Source: Burkholderia sp. Bp9143 (lineage in GTDB: Bacteria; Pseudomonadota; Gammaproteobacteria; Burkholderiales; Burkholderiaceae). Taken from it: 64,000 nucleotides of DNA. This document shows, in pieces, positions 10,014 to 18,173 of the stretch. The stretch is from positions 62,001 through 126,000 of the forward strand of contig NZ_QTPO01000009.1 of assembly GCF_003853645.1 (NCBI RefSeq). The letters run 5' to 3'. Positions within the stretch are counted from its first letter, which is position 1. Every line of letters begins with the position of its first letter. The translations under genes and the position numbers were made by a program. Under the pieces are notes generated by a model. That model worked only from the letters and a program-made list of their open reading frames with translations. It was not told where the DNA came from and searched no databases.

Positions 10014-10133
10014 TCAGCGTTTAATGATCGTTTTCGTGGTAATGGTTTTCGTGATGACGATGGCGCGCGTACCCGCACGGGCAATGTTGCCGTGGAGTTT
10101 CAGGACCGGGGAGATCAGGGAAATCAGCGCCAT
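10014..10133 (-). CDS. Candidate leader peptide rich in Thr, Ile and Lys upstream of asd
   Basis: A 39-codon frame from ATG at 10133 to TGA at 10016-10014, bounded upstream by an in-frame TAG four codons before the ATG. The last 18 residues are [18 protein letters not shown]: 6 Thr, 5 Ile and 3 Lys. These are end products of the pathway that asd feeds, as in thr and ilv attenuation peptides of enterobacteria. No good ribosome binding site precedes it, but a TTGTGC-N17-TAGACT promoter-like pair would start RNA almost at the ATG, so it could be translated leaderless. It lies 82 bp before asd on the same strand. I do not know it as a described gene. Confidence 0.55.
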   Translation of the reverse strand: MALISLISPVLKLHGNIARAGTRAIVITKTITTKTIIKR

Positions 10134-10252
10134 CGTTCGAGTCTACACAAAGCCGGTTGCCCGCACAACGGCCAACCGCGCGCGAACCGGCCGATTTCGC
10201 GGCCCGTTCGCGCCCTTTCTACATTAACTGCCGTACTGCATTGCCGTGCGCG

Positions 10253-11320
10253 TTACAGCGCGGCGACCACCGCATCGCCCATCGCCGCCGTGCCGACCTG
10301 CTTGCAGCCCGGCGTCGCGATATCGCCGGTGCGATAGCCTTGTTCGAGCACCGTTTTCACGGCGCGCTCGATGCGATCGGCCTGCTCCGCGCGATTCAGC
10401 GAGTAGCGCAGCAGCATCGCGGCCGACAGGATCGTCGCCAGCGGGTTCGCGATGCCCTTGCCCGCGATGTCCGGCGCCGAACCGTGCGACGGCTCGTACA
10501 GGCCCTTGTTGTTCTTGTCGAGCGACGCCGACGGCAGCATGCCGATCGAGCCCGTCAGCATCGACGCTTCATCCGACAGGATGTCGCCGAACATGTTGCC
10601 GGTCACGATCACGTCGAACTGCTTCGGCGCCTTCGCGAGCTGCATTGCCGCGTTGTCGACGTACATGTGCGACAGCTCGACGTCCGCGTATTCCTTCGAC
10701 ACGTCGATCATGATGTCGCGCCAGAACTGCGACGTTTCCAGCACGTTCGACTTGTCGACCGACAGTAGCTTCTTCGCGCGCTTTCGCGCTGCCTGGAACG
10801 CGACGTGCGCGATGCGGCGCACTTCCGGTTCCGAGTACCGCATCGTGTCGAAGCCCTCGCGCGCGCCGGCGAACGGGCCGTCCGGCGCTGCGCGCACGCC
10901 GCGCGGCTGGCCGAAGTAGATGTCGCCGTTCAGTTCGCGCACGATCAGGATGTCGAGGCCCGCGACGAGTTCCGGCTTCAGCGGCGACGCATCGACGAGT
11001 TGCGGATAGCAGATCGCCGGGCGGAAGTTCGCGAACAGCTCGAGATGCTTGCGCAGCCCGAGGATCGCCTGCTCGGGGCGCAGCGCGCGCTCGAGCGAGT
11101 CGTACTTCCAGTCGCCGACCGCGCCGAACAGGATCGCGTCGGCTTCCTTCGCGAGCGCAAGCGTCGCGTCCGGCAGCGGATGACCGCTCGCCTCGTAGCC
11201 TGCGCCGCCAACCGGCGCATGCTCGAGTTCGAACTTCTCGTCGAGGGCGTTCAGCACCTTGACCGCTTCGTTGACGATTTCCGGACCGATGCCGTCGCCG
11301 GGCAGCACTGCAATCTTCAT
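10253..11320 (-). CDS. leuB: 3-isopropylmalate dehydrogenase
   Basis: NAD-dependent oxidative decarboxylase that makes 2-oxoisocaproate, third leucine-specific step. The 355 residues show [16 protein letters not shown] at the start, [10 protein letters not shown], and near the end the [26 protein letters not shown] and cofactor region of the isocitrate/isopropylmalate dehydrogenase family. The ATG at 11320 is the canonical start. Last gene of the leuC-entericidin-leuD-leuB run, 75 bp after leuD. Confidence 0.98.
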   Translation of the reverse strand: MKIAVLPGDGIGPEIVNEAVKVLNALDEKFELEHAPVGGAGYEASGHPLPDATLALAKEADAILFGAVGDWKYDSLERALRPEQAILGLRKHLELFANFRPAICYPQLVDASPLKPELVAGLDILIVRELNGDIYFGQPRGVRAAPDGPFAGAREGFDTMRYSEPEVRRIAHVAFQAARKRAKKLLSVDKSNVLETSQFWRDIMIDVSKEYADVELSHMYVDNAAMQLAKAPKQFDVIVTGNMFGDILSDEASMLTGSIGMLPSASLDKNNKGLYEPSHGSAPDIAGKGIANPLATILSAAMLLRYSLNRAEQADRIERAVKTVLEQGYRTGDIATPGCKQVGTAAMGDAVVAAL

Positions 11321-11395
11321 GCGTTATTCCTGACTGGGTAGGTGTGGGTGGCAGGTCGACGAGCGCGCGTCATGCGCGCCCGCCCGGAGGCGATC

Positions 11396-12046
11396 TCAGC
11401 CGACCAGCTTGTTGTTGAGCCACGGCTGCTTGGCGAGCCGCTCGGCTTCGAACTGGCGGATCTTGTCCGCGTGACGCAGCGTCAGGCCGATGTCGTCGAA
11501 ACCGTTGACCAGGCAATACTTGCGGAACGCGGTGATGTCGAACGGATACTCGCGGCCGTCGCCCGTGCGCACGACCTGCGCATCGAGGTCGATCGTCAGC
11601 TGATAGCCGTTGAACGCGTACGTGTCGTTGAACAAGTGATCGACCTGCTGCTCGGTCAGCACGATCGGCAGCAGCCCGTTCTTGTAGCAGTTGTTGAAGA
11701 AGATGTCGGCGAAGCTCGGCGCGATGATCGCGCGGAAGCCGTACTGTTGCAGCGCCCACGGCGCGTGCTCGCGCGAGCTGCCGCAGCCGAAGTTCTTGCG
11801 TGCCAGCAGCACCGATGCACCCTGGTAGCGCGGCTGGTTCAGCACGAAGTCCGGGTTCAGCGGGCGCTTCGAGTTGTCCTGGCCCGGCTCGCCGTGGTCG
11901 AGGTAACGCCATTCGTCGAACGCGTTCGGACCGAAGCCCGTGCGCTTGATCGACTTCAGGAACTGCTTCGGGATGATCGCGTCGGTGTCGACGTTCTCGC
12001 GATCGAGCGGCGCCACGACGCCGGTATGCACATTGAATTTTTCCAT
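11396..12046 (-). CDS. leuD: 3-isopropylmalate dehydratase small subunit
   Basis: Swivel-domain subunit that pairs with LeuC to isomerise 2- to 3-isopropylmalate. The 216 residues contain [14 protein letters not shown] near the start and [14 protein letters not shown], the substrate-binding loop. The open frame extends ten codons further, but the ATG at 12046 ([16 protein letters not shown]) is the family start. It follows the entericidin gene by 65 bp. Confidence 0.97.
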   Translation of the reverse strand: MEKFNVHTGVVAPLDRENVDTDAIIPKQFLKSIKRTGFGPNAFDEWRYLDHGEPGQDNSKRPLNPDFVLNQPRYQGASVLLARKNFGCGSSREHAPWALQQYGFRAIIAPSFADIFFNNCYKNGLLPIVLTEQQVDHLFNDTYAFNGYQLTIDLDAQVVRTGDGREYPFDITAFRKYCLVNGFDDIGLTLRHADKIRQFEAERLAKQPWLNNKLVG

Positions 12047-12111
12047 GATCCGTCTATCCGGTTGAAGGGCCGGCATTCAGCCGGCGCACATCGACAAATT
12101 CTCGGCGGGCG

Positions 12112-12258
12112 TCAGTCCGCGGCGCGCTGGAGCGCGTTGCCGGCGGCATTGACGTCCTGGCCGAAGCCTCGGACGGTATTGCAGCCCGCAAGGCCGAAGC
12201 CCAGCCCCGCGAGCGCCAGCGCGGCAACCAGCCGCGCGATGAGCTTCGATGCCGTCAC
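12112..12258 (-). CDS. Entericidin-type small lipoprotein within the leu operon
   Basis: A 48-residue frame from GTG at 12258 to TGA at 12112, 3 bp after the leuC stop. It begins VTASKLIARLVAALALAG, then a lipobox LAGC with Cys26 as the lipidated residue, then NTVRGFGQDVNAAGNALQ, matching the entericidin A/B family (short lipoproteins linked in E. coli to an antidote/toxin pair). No ATG is available, so the GTG is chosen for its fit to the signal sequence and its spacing. Only one entericidin is present, and its role beside leucine genes is unknown. Confidence 0.8.
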   Translation of the reverse strand: MTASKLIARLVAALALAGLGFGLAGCNTVRGFGQDVNAAGNALQRAAD

Positions 12259-12261
12259 GCG

Positions 12262-13671
12262 TTACCCCAGCTTGCGAATGTCGACGAAATGGCCTTCGAT
12301 CGCCGCCGCCGCCGCCATCGCGGGGCTCACCAGGTGCGTGCGGCCGCCCGCGCCCTGCCGGCCTTCGAAGTTGCGGTTCGACGTCGATGCGCAGCGCTCG
12401 CCCGGATCGAGCCGGTCGGCGTTCATCGCGAGGCACATCGAGCAACCCGGCTCGCGCCATTCGAAGCCCGCATCCGTGAACACCTTGTCGAGCCCTTCGC
12501 GCTCGGCCTGCGCCTTCACGAGGCCCGAGCCCGGCACGACCATCGCGAGCCGCACGTTCGACGCAATGCGGCGGTTCAGCTTCTTCACGACGTACGCGGC
12601 TGCACGGATGTCCTCGATGCGCGCGTTCGTGCACGAACCGATGAAGATCTTGTCGACCTTGATCGACTCCATCGGCGTGTTCGGCTCGAGCGCCATGTAG
12701 GCCAGCGCGCGTTCCATCGCATCGCGCTTGACCGGATCCTTCTCGCGCTCGGGATCCGGCACGCGGCCGTCGATCGACGTGACCATTTCCGGCGACGTGC
12801 CCCACGTGACCTGCGGGACGATCTCGGCCGCGTTCAGTTCGACGACGCGGTCGAACTGCGCGCCTTCGTCGGACTTGAATTCGCGCCAGTACTCGACGGC
12901 CTGGTCCCATTCCGCGCCGGTCGGCACGAACGGACGGCCTTTCAGGTAGTCGATCGTCGTGTCGTCGACGGCGACCATGCCTGCGCGCGCGCCGGCTTCG
13001 ATCGCCATGTTGCAGACGGTCATCCGGCCTTCCATCGTCAGCGCGCGGATCGTCGAGCCGCCGAATTCGATCGCGTAGCCCGTGCCGCCGGCCGTGCCGA
13101 TCTTGCCGATGATCGCGAGCACGATGTCCTTCGCGGTACAGCCGCGCGGCAGGGCGCCCTCGACCTTCACGAGCATGTTCTTGCTCTTTTTCTGCAGCAA
13201 GGTTTGCGTCGCGAGCACGTGCTCGACTTCCGACGTGCCGATGCCGTGCGCGAGCGCGCCGAACGCGCCGTGCGTCGACGTGTGCGAATCGCCACAGACG
13301 ATCGTCATGCCCGGCAGCGTCGCGCCCTGCTCCGGCCCGATGATGTGCACGATGCCCTGGCGCACGTCGTTCATCTTGAACTGCGTGATGCCGAACGCGT
13401 CGCAGTTCGCGTCGAGCGTGTCGACCTGCAGCTTCGAGACCGGATCGGCGATGCCGTGGCTGCGATCGGTGGTCGGTACGTTGTGGTCGGACACGGCCAG
13501 GTTCGCGCTGATGCGCCACACCGGGCGGTGCGCGACGTTCAGCCCTTCGAACGCCTGCGGGCTCGTGACTTCGTGCAGCAGCTGACGGTCGATGTAGAGC
13601 AATGCCGTGCCGTCGTCCTCGGTATGGACGACGTGGGTATTCCACAGTTTGTCGTAGAGAGTCTGTGCCAT
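12262..13671 (-). CDS. leuC: 3-isopropylmalate dehydratase large subunit
   Basis: Aconitase-superfamily subunit holding the [4Fe-4S] cluster that isomerises 2-isopropylmalate. The 469 residues include [28 protein letters not shown] and [11 protein letters not shown], which supply the three cluster cysteines. The ATG at 13671 gives [15 protein letters not shown]. First gene of the leu run; a CATAAT box lies about 46 bp upstream. Confidence 0.98.
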   Translation of the reverse strand: MAQTLYDKLWNTHVVHTEDDGTALLYIDRQLLHEVTSPQAFEGLNVAHRPVWRISANLAVSDHNVPTTDRSHGIADPVSKLQVDTLDANCDAFGITQFKMNDVRQGIVHIIGPEQGATLPGMTIVCGDSHTSTHGAFGALAHGIGTSEVEHVLATQTLLQKKSKNMLVKVEGALPRGCTAKDIVLAIIGKIGTAGGTGYAIEFGGSTIRALTMEGRMTVCNMAIEAGARAGMVAVDDTTIDYLKGRPFVPTGAEWDQAVEYWREFKSDEGAQFDRVVELNAAEIVPQVTWGTSPEMVTSIDGRVPDPEREKDPVKRDAMERALAYMALEPNTPMESIKVDKIFIGSCTNARIEDIRAAAYVVKKLNRRIASNVRLAMVVPGSGLVKAQAEREGLDKVFTDAGFEWREPGCSMCLAMNADRLDPGERCASTSNRNFEGRQGAGGRTHLVSPAMAAAAAIEGHFVDIRKLG

Positions 13672-13716
13672 GGGTATGCGGGGTCGTTGTGACTACAAGC
13701 CTTGCGGATGCGATCG

Positions 13717-13722
13717 ATTATG
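13717..13722 (-). promoter_or_regulatory. Candidate -10 box of the leu operon
   Basis: CATAAT (5 of 6 matches) on the minus strand, followed by about 45 bp to the leuC ATG. No clear -35 was seen. The leader would be too short for a peptide-based attenuator, so leucine control here would need a protein regulator. Confidence 0.4.
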
Positions 13723-13841
13723 CCACGCGGAATGCGCCACGGCGCAGGCTCGACGCGAAAAAACCCATTAAAAACAGTGGTTTGGCTGGTAGTGCCAATA
13801 CCTGTATCGGCATTACCCGGCAAACGGGTGTCGAACTTGAT

Positions 13842-13930
13842 TAGAAGCGGATACAGCTCTCGACTAGATGCGGATACGGGTAGCCGCCACCGGCCCGGCA
13901 CGCCCGCAGCACAACGCGTATCCGCATCTA
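13842..13930. repeat. Three copies of a TAGATGCGGATAC-like unit, one inverted
   Basis: Units at 13842-13854 (TAGAAGCGGATAC) and 13865-13877 (TAGATGCGGATAC) are direct repeats 23 bp apart. A third, inverted copy at 13917-13930 makes a perfect 14-bp inverted repeat with 13865-13878. The cluster sits between leuC and the truncated genes at 14104-15546. It may be a regulator site or the edge of an inserted element. Confidence 0.7.
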
Positions 13931-14103
13931 ATGAGATACGGCTTTGGCGTCAGCGGAAAAACGCACCCTCGTTTCCAGCAGCACGTCGATACGCAATCAG
14001 CAACGCCAGCCCTGTCGATTCAAGCAAATCTGCCCTCCTCCTCCGTCGAAATTCTCCCACGTTGGTTGGATAGCTTGGATTCGGCCTTGACATGGGCAAC
14101 CGA

Positions 14104-14880
14104 TTAGAAATCGAATGGATCGCGCTCTCTTAGTCCAAGCCATATATCAACAGAGCGACGCAGCGTTCGCAGAGCCTCCCCGTGCTCTGGAAATTCTGCG
14201 GGATCGAGCGCGTCGCACCTGACCTTGGCCACGTCAATGCCGACGAAGTCGTCGATCGTCTGTTTGTCGAATGTGTTGTGCGGTGTAGAGACTCTGTCGC
14301 CCCACGCGTGGACTGTACCTCGGCTCATCATGCGTGTGGCCATCCTTGCGAAGCCCTCGTCGGTCCGGATCGCCTCAACCATCCACTCGCGTGGTTCGTC
14401 CAATGAACCCGCATAGTCCCTCCATCGGTACAGGAGCGACATGAGATCCGGTTCGACGATCAGCGCGTCGACGTCCGCGGCGCGGCTCCTCATCAACCGC
14501 AGCCATTCGACTTTCATTGCCTCGACGGTATCAGTGTCGAGCGCCGGATCGAAGGCGTCGTTCTCTCCTTCCTTCCGATCGGCGGGATCGTTCAGATGAA
14601 TCAGGATCGCAGCAATTGACAGCGCCTTGGTCTGGCGGAGCGCCTCAAGCGCCAGACCACCCCGCATACCTTCCGGCACCCGTTTCAGAAACCAGCTCGT
14701 CGCTCGCCATGCTGAAAGCCAGGGCGAATTGAAGGGGTCGCCGGCGCGCAGGCCAGCAAGCTTCTGGGCGATCCCGAACATCGCGGGAAGCAGCACGGCG
14801 GCGTTGTCGACCGGAAGGCGGTCGACGGACTCGTCGAACCTCGCGACGAGCGAGGGCAGAAGGCCGTCGGTCGCCTCACA
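14104..14880 (-). pseudogene. 5'-truncated gene, possibly C-terminal part of a KAP-type P-loop NTPase
   Basis: Open frame of about 259 codons. Plausible protein sequence (GLLPSLVARFDESVDRLPVD) continues upstream of the first usable start, a GTG at 14796, until a TAA at 14883-14881, so the gene appears to have lost its 5' part. The end reads as a compact domain with SLLYRWRDYAGSLDEPREW, MATRMMSRG and GLRERDPFDF. I associate this ending with proteins annotated as KAP-family NTPases, but no Walker motif is present and this is recall, not proof. It meets the plus-strand fragment from 14881 head to head. Confidence 0.5.
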
Positions 14881-15546
14881 TTATGGTTACGTACCGCGGC
14901 GGACGTTTACGACATCTTCCTGCCGTGGACGCCGGTGACCTGCACCGATGGCAGGATCAGGTACAAAGGTGCGTACTATTCGTCGGACGAGCTCAAAGAG
15001 ATTGCGAACGAACACGCAAAGTTGCCAGGAAAGAATCCTCCGCTAACCGTGGAAATCAAGCAAACAGGCCTCTATTCAAATACACTGCTTTGCCGAGGCG
15101 AGGACAGAATCGTATTTGACATCGAAATGACGGCAGAAGATTTACGTCGTTTCGGCAAACTTACGTGGCCGGAACAAGTGCTCACACTACTTGACGAGTC
15201 GATACAGGAAGATCCACTCGTCGTAAAACGCTCCAAGGCCGCTGGCAAGCTGAAATCGACGCAGCAGGAAGGAATGGACGCTATCGAATATGGGCGTGGA
15301 AACGTCTATGCCGGAGCCGTGGGCCCAACGCTTACAAAGGCAAAACAGAACGGTACAGCCGTGCGGGACCATGAACATACAGAACGAGAACGGGCCGCGT
15401 ACGGCTTACCGCCACCGGTCGTCCGGCTAGATCGGGATAGGAGTCCGCTCACGAACGTAGCAGCGAATTCCGACGTGCATGTGGACGACGACCCCTTGGC
15501 GGCAGCGGCGAGAGCTGCTGAGAATCGATTTCGCGGGAGAGCCTGA
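14881..15546 (+). pseudogene. 5'-truncated unknown gene, possibly the end of a Mu/Tn7-type transposase
   Basis: Plausible coding sequence (LRTAADVYDIFLPWTPVT) runs in from the junction with no start; the first usable one is a GTG at 14935 without a ribosome binding site. The segment TDGRIRYKGAYYSSDEL resembles the beta-barrel that follows the catalytic core in Mu-type transposases (Mu-transpos_C), and a hydrophilic tail ends in AAENRFRGRA. That link is a weak pattern match and the catalytic DDE core is absent. G+C is clearly lower than in neighbouring genes, which suggests transfer. Confidence 0.45.
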
Positions 15547-15964
15547 CCGGCGAAGCGACCACACCGGAGCTTTGCTGCACGGGAAACACTGGCGGACAGT
15601 GCCTTCACGGACGACTGCGCCCGCCAGAACTAGCCGTAGCCGTGCTCGGCGTGACTTCAGCACCGTCTGTATCCACAAATAATCAAGTGCAATGCATCAA
15701 CTGAACCGAACGGTAATTTTCACGTTCGCGCACTACTATTTGCAATAATGGTCAGCGTCAAAAGTCCTTTGTAAACAATGGAATCACCCGTTGTATTCGT
15801 TTCTAATCGGGGGCCTGTATCCGGATCTATTCAGGTTTTGCACGGGCCGCACCGGGCACCGGCGCGGCCCGCGATCGCGAGGTTCACGCCGGGCCGGATT
15901 CCGGCATACGATGGGACGACGCAAGCCTGAACGTCCCCACGATCCGGACCCGGAGCCCACGACG
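15547..15964. other. Intergenic region without a convincing gene
   Basis: 418 bp between the truncated fragment and the cupin gene. The first part is A/T-richer (for example around 15660-15800) and then returns abruptly to chromosomal composition near 15800. I see no credible reading frame, tRNA-like fold or strong repeat. It is probably the eroded flank of the inserted material. Confidence 0.5.
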
Positions 15965-16297
15965 ATGAAGCTCGGCATCAACGAATCGCTCGCCCGCCTC
16001 GACGATGAAGGCACGCTGTTCACGACGCTGTTTCGCCACGGCACGCTCGACATCGAGCTGTACCGGCCGCGCGGCGAGGACCTGCAGACGCCGCATACGC
16101 GCGACGAGGTCTACGTGATCGCCGCCGGCACGTCGCGGTTCGTCGTCGACGGGCGCGAATGCGGCGTCGCGGCCGGCGACGTGCTGTTCGTCCCCGCGTT
16201 CGCATCGCACCGCTTCGTCGGCTTCTCCGACGACTTCTCGACCTGGGTATTTTTCTACGGCCCCGAGGGCGGCGAGCGTGGAGAACGCGGCGCATGA
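15965..16297 (+). CDS. Small cupin-domain protein
   Basis: Single-domain cupin of 110 residues with TRDEVYVIAAGTSRFVVDGRE as first cupin motif and GDVLFVPAFASHRF as second, then FSTWVFFYGPEGG. The conserved His/Glu metal ligands are only partly visible. The open frame begins earlier, but the ATG at 15965 gives MKLGINESLARLDDEG. Such proteins can be isomerases, dioxygenases or plain binding proteins; the substrate cannot be told. It lies 132 bp before the GST gene and may be cotranscribed. Confidence 0.8.
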   Translation: MKLGINESLARLDDEGTLFTTLFRHGTLDIELYRPRGEDLQTPHTRDEVYVIAAGTSRFVVDGRECGVAAGDVLFVPAFASHRFVGFSDDFSTWVFFYGPEGGERGERGA

Positions 16298-16429
16298 CGC
16301 GCGGCAAGCACTGCACTCCCCGCGCGATCTCCTAGACTGTCTATTCGCAACGGGCGGCGCACGGCCGCCGCCCTCCCCGCCATCGCGATGCGGGAATCGC
16401 CCGCCGCATCGACCGGACTGGAGCACAGC

Positions 16430-17155
16430 ATGCGATATGAACTCTATTACTGGCCCGAGATCCAGGGCCGCGGCGAATACGTACGGCTCGCGCTCGAGGC
16501 GGCCGAGGCCGACTATGTCGACGTCGCGCGCGAATCGGGGCGCGGCATGGGCGTGTCGGCGATGATGCGGCTGATGGACAGCACGAAGGCCGAATGCGTG
16601 CCGTTCGCGCCGCCGTTTTTGAAGGCCGGCGACGTGGTCGTCGGGCAGACCGCGAACATCCTGCTGTTTCTCGGCGCGCGGCTCGGGCTCGCGCCCGACG
16701 ACGAAGCCGGACGGCTGTGGGTGCATCAGCTTCAGTTGACCGTCGCGGATTTCGTCAACGAGATCCACGACACGCATCACCCGATCGCCAGCGGCCTTTA
16801 CTACGAGGACCAGAAGGTCGAGGCCGCCGAGCGCGCGGCCGATTTCCTCGAACATCGGCTGCCGAAGTTTCTCGGCTACTTCGATCGCGTGCTCGAGCAG
16901 AATCCGCACAAAGGCGGCTATATCGCCGGCAGCGCGCTCAGCTATGCGGACCTGTCGATGTTTCAACTGATCGAAGGCCTGCGCTACGCGTTCCCGAAAG
17001 CGATGAAGCGCGCGGAGCGCACCGTCGCCGGACTCGTCGGCCTGCACGACCGCGTCGCGCAACATCCGCCCATCGCGCGCTATCTCGAGTCAGAGCGCCG
17101 CATCCCGTTCAACGACATGGGGATCTTCCGGCACTATCCGGAGCTGGACAAGTAG
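16430..17155 (+). CDS. Glutathione S-transferase-like protein
   Basis: Cytoplasmic protein of 241 residues with a thioredoxin-fold N-terminal part (YELYYWPEIQGRGEYVRLALE, with the Tyr/Gln/Gly/Arg pattern of the sigma/pi-like group) and an all-alpha C-terminal domain ending in YLESERRIPFNDMGIFRHYPELD. It should bind glutathione; the partner substrate is unknown. The ATG at 16430 is preferred over an earlier in-frame ATG because it begins directly at the beta strand. The next genes are on the opposite strand. Confidence 0.85.
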   Translation: MRYELYYWPEIQGRGEYVRLALEAAEADYVDVARESGRGMGVSAMMRLMDSTKAECVPFAPPFLKAGDVVVGQTANILLFLGARLGLAPDDEAGRLWVHQLQLTVADFVNEIHDTHHPIASGLYYEDQKVEAAERAADFLEHRLPKFLGYFDRVLEQNPHKGGYIAGSALSYADLSMFQLIEGLRYAFPKAMKRAERTVAGLVGLHDRVAQHPPIARYLESERRIPFNDMGIFRHYPELDK

Positions 17156-17169
17156 CGTCGGCCGCCGCG

Positions 17170-17735
17170 TCAGTCGCCATAGCGATAGCGGCTGCGCATC
17201 GCGTCGAGCGGATTGCCGTCGGCGAGCGTGCCGCCGAGACTGTGGATCACCGCGCTCGCCGCGTTGATCGCGGTCTGCACCGCACCCTCGATCCAGCCGC
17301 CGGTGAACGAGCAGCAGCAGCCGGCCAGGTAGATCCCCCGGTCCGACGACGGATCGGCGGCCGTCTGGAACTGGTGGAACAGCGCCTGCGAGTGGATGTC
17401 CTCGCCCGGATAGTTCAGCTTGAATGCGCCGAGCGCATAGCGATCCGACAACCAGTCGTGGCTCGTCACGTTGCGCGTGTAATCGTCGTCGAGCGGACGC
17501 AGGTGCGCGGCGAACGCCGGCGACACGAGACCAATCTCGGCCACGAGACGCTTGAACCGCTCGACCTTGTCGGTGAGCGACAGGATCTTGTGCGAATCGT
17601 CTTCCCACGTGTAGCTGATCAGCACGACGCTGTGCGCGTCGGGATCGTCGGGTGCGTAGTCGAGGCAGTAGATGCCGCGCGCCAGCGTGTCGGTCTGGAT
17701 GTTGTGCGGCAGCCCGTGTTTGCCCGATAGCCGTT
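17170..17735 (-). pseudogene. C-terminal remnant of a flavin monoamine oxidase (amino-acid monooxygenase type)
   Basis: The last ~185 codons of a flavin-dependent amine oxidase or amino-acid 2-monooxygenase. Visible are GLPHNIQTDTLARGIYCLDY, a SYTWEDDSHK segment, DWLSDRYALGAFKLNYPGE and the FAD-binding end IYLAGCCCSFTGGWIEGAVQTAINAA, all like tryptophan or lysine 2-monooxygenases. The FAD-binding N-terminus is missing; upstream the frame enters amidase DNA out of frame. It is therefore non-functional. Breakpoint about 17725-17745. Confidence 0.8.
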
Positions 17736-18050
17736 CACCGCCGGGCTCGCACCGAGCGTCGGCATTTCGGCGGTATCGAGGTTGTCCTTGATCACGAACG
17801 GCACGCCGGCAAGCGGCAGCGCGTCGCCCTGCGCGATGCGTGCATCGACGCGCTCGGCCGTGCGGCGCGCGAGATCGGCATCGATGTGCACCATCGCATT
17901 GAGCGGCCCGATCGTGCCGAGACGCGCAAGCGCGTCGTCGGCCAGGTCGACGGCACGCCGCCCGGCCATGCGCACGGCATCGGCCAGCGCGCGCACGCTG
18001 GCGGCGGAAACGAATGAAGGGGAGGAAACGCGATTCGGCTGTGTTGTCAT
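17736..18050 (-). pseudogene. N-terminal remnant of an amidase-signature enzyme
   Basis: The ATG at 18050 starts MTTQPNRVSSPSFVSAASV and leads into VDARIAQGDALPLAGVPFVIKDNLDTAEMPTLGASPA, the first part of amidase-signature hydrolases with the catalytic Lys in IKDN. About residue 105 homology stops and the frame runs through monooxygenase DNA in the wrong phase to a stop at 17619. The Ser-cis-Ser part of the triad is lost. One deletion that fused an amidase gene to a downstream monooxygenase gene explains both remnants. Confidence 0.8.
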
Positions 18051-18173
18051 GTTGTGTGCTGGACGCGGAATCGATCGGAAAATGCGCGGCGTGTCGGAGG
18101 CCCTGTTCCGCACGCCGCGCGAATCGCGATGGTATCCCGGCCCGCGGCCGCCCGCCATGCGGCCGCGAGCAGG

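Noticed and set aside
13672..13860. Leucine-rich leader peptide upstream of leuC
   Set aside because: The CATAAT box leaves only about 40 nt of leader, and no frame with clustered Leu codons was found.
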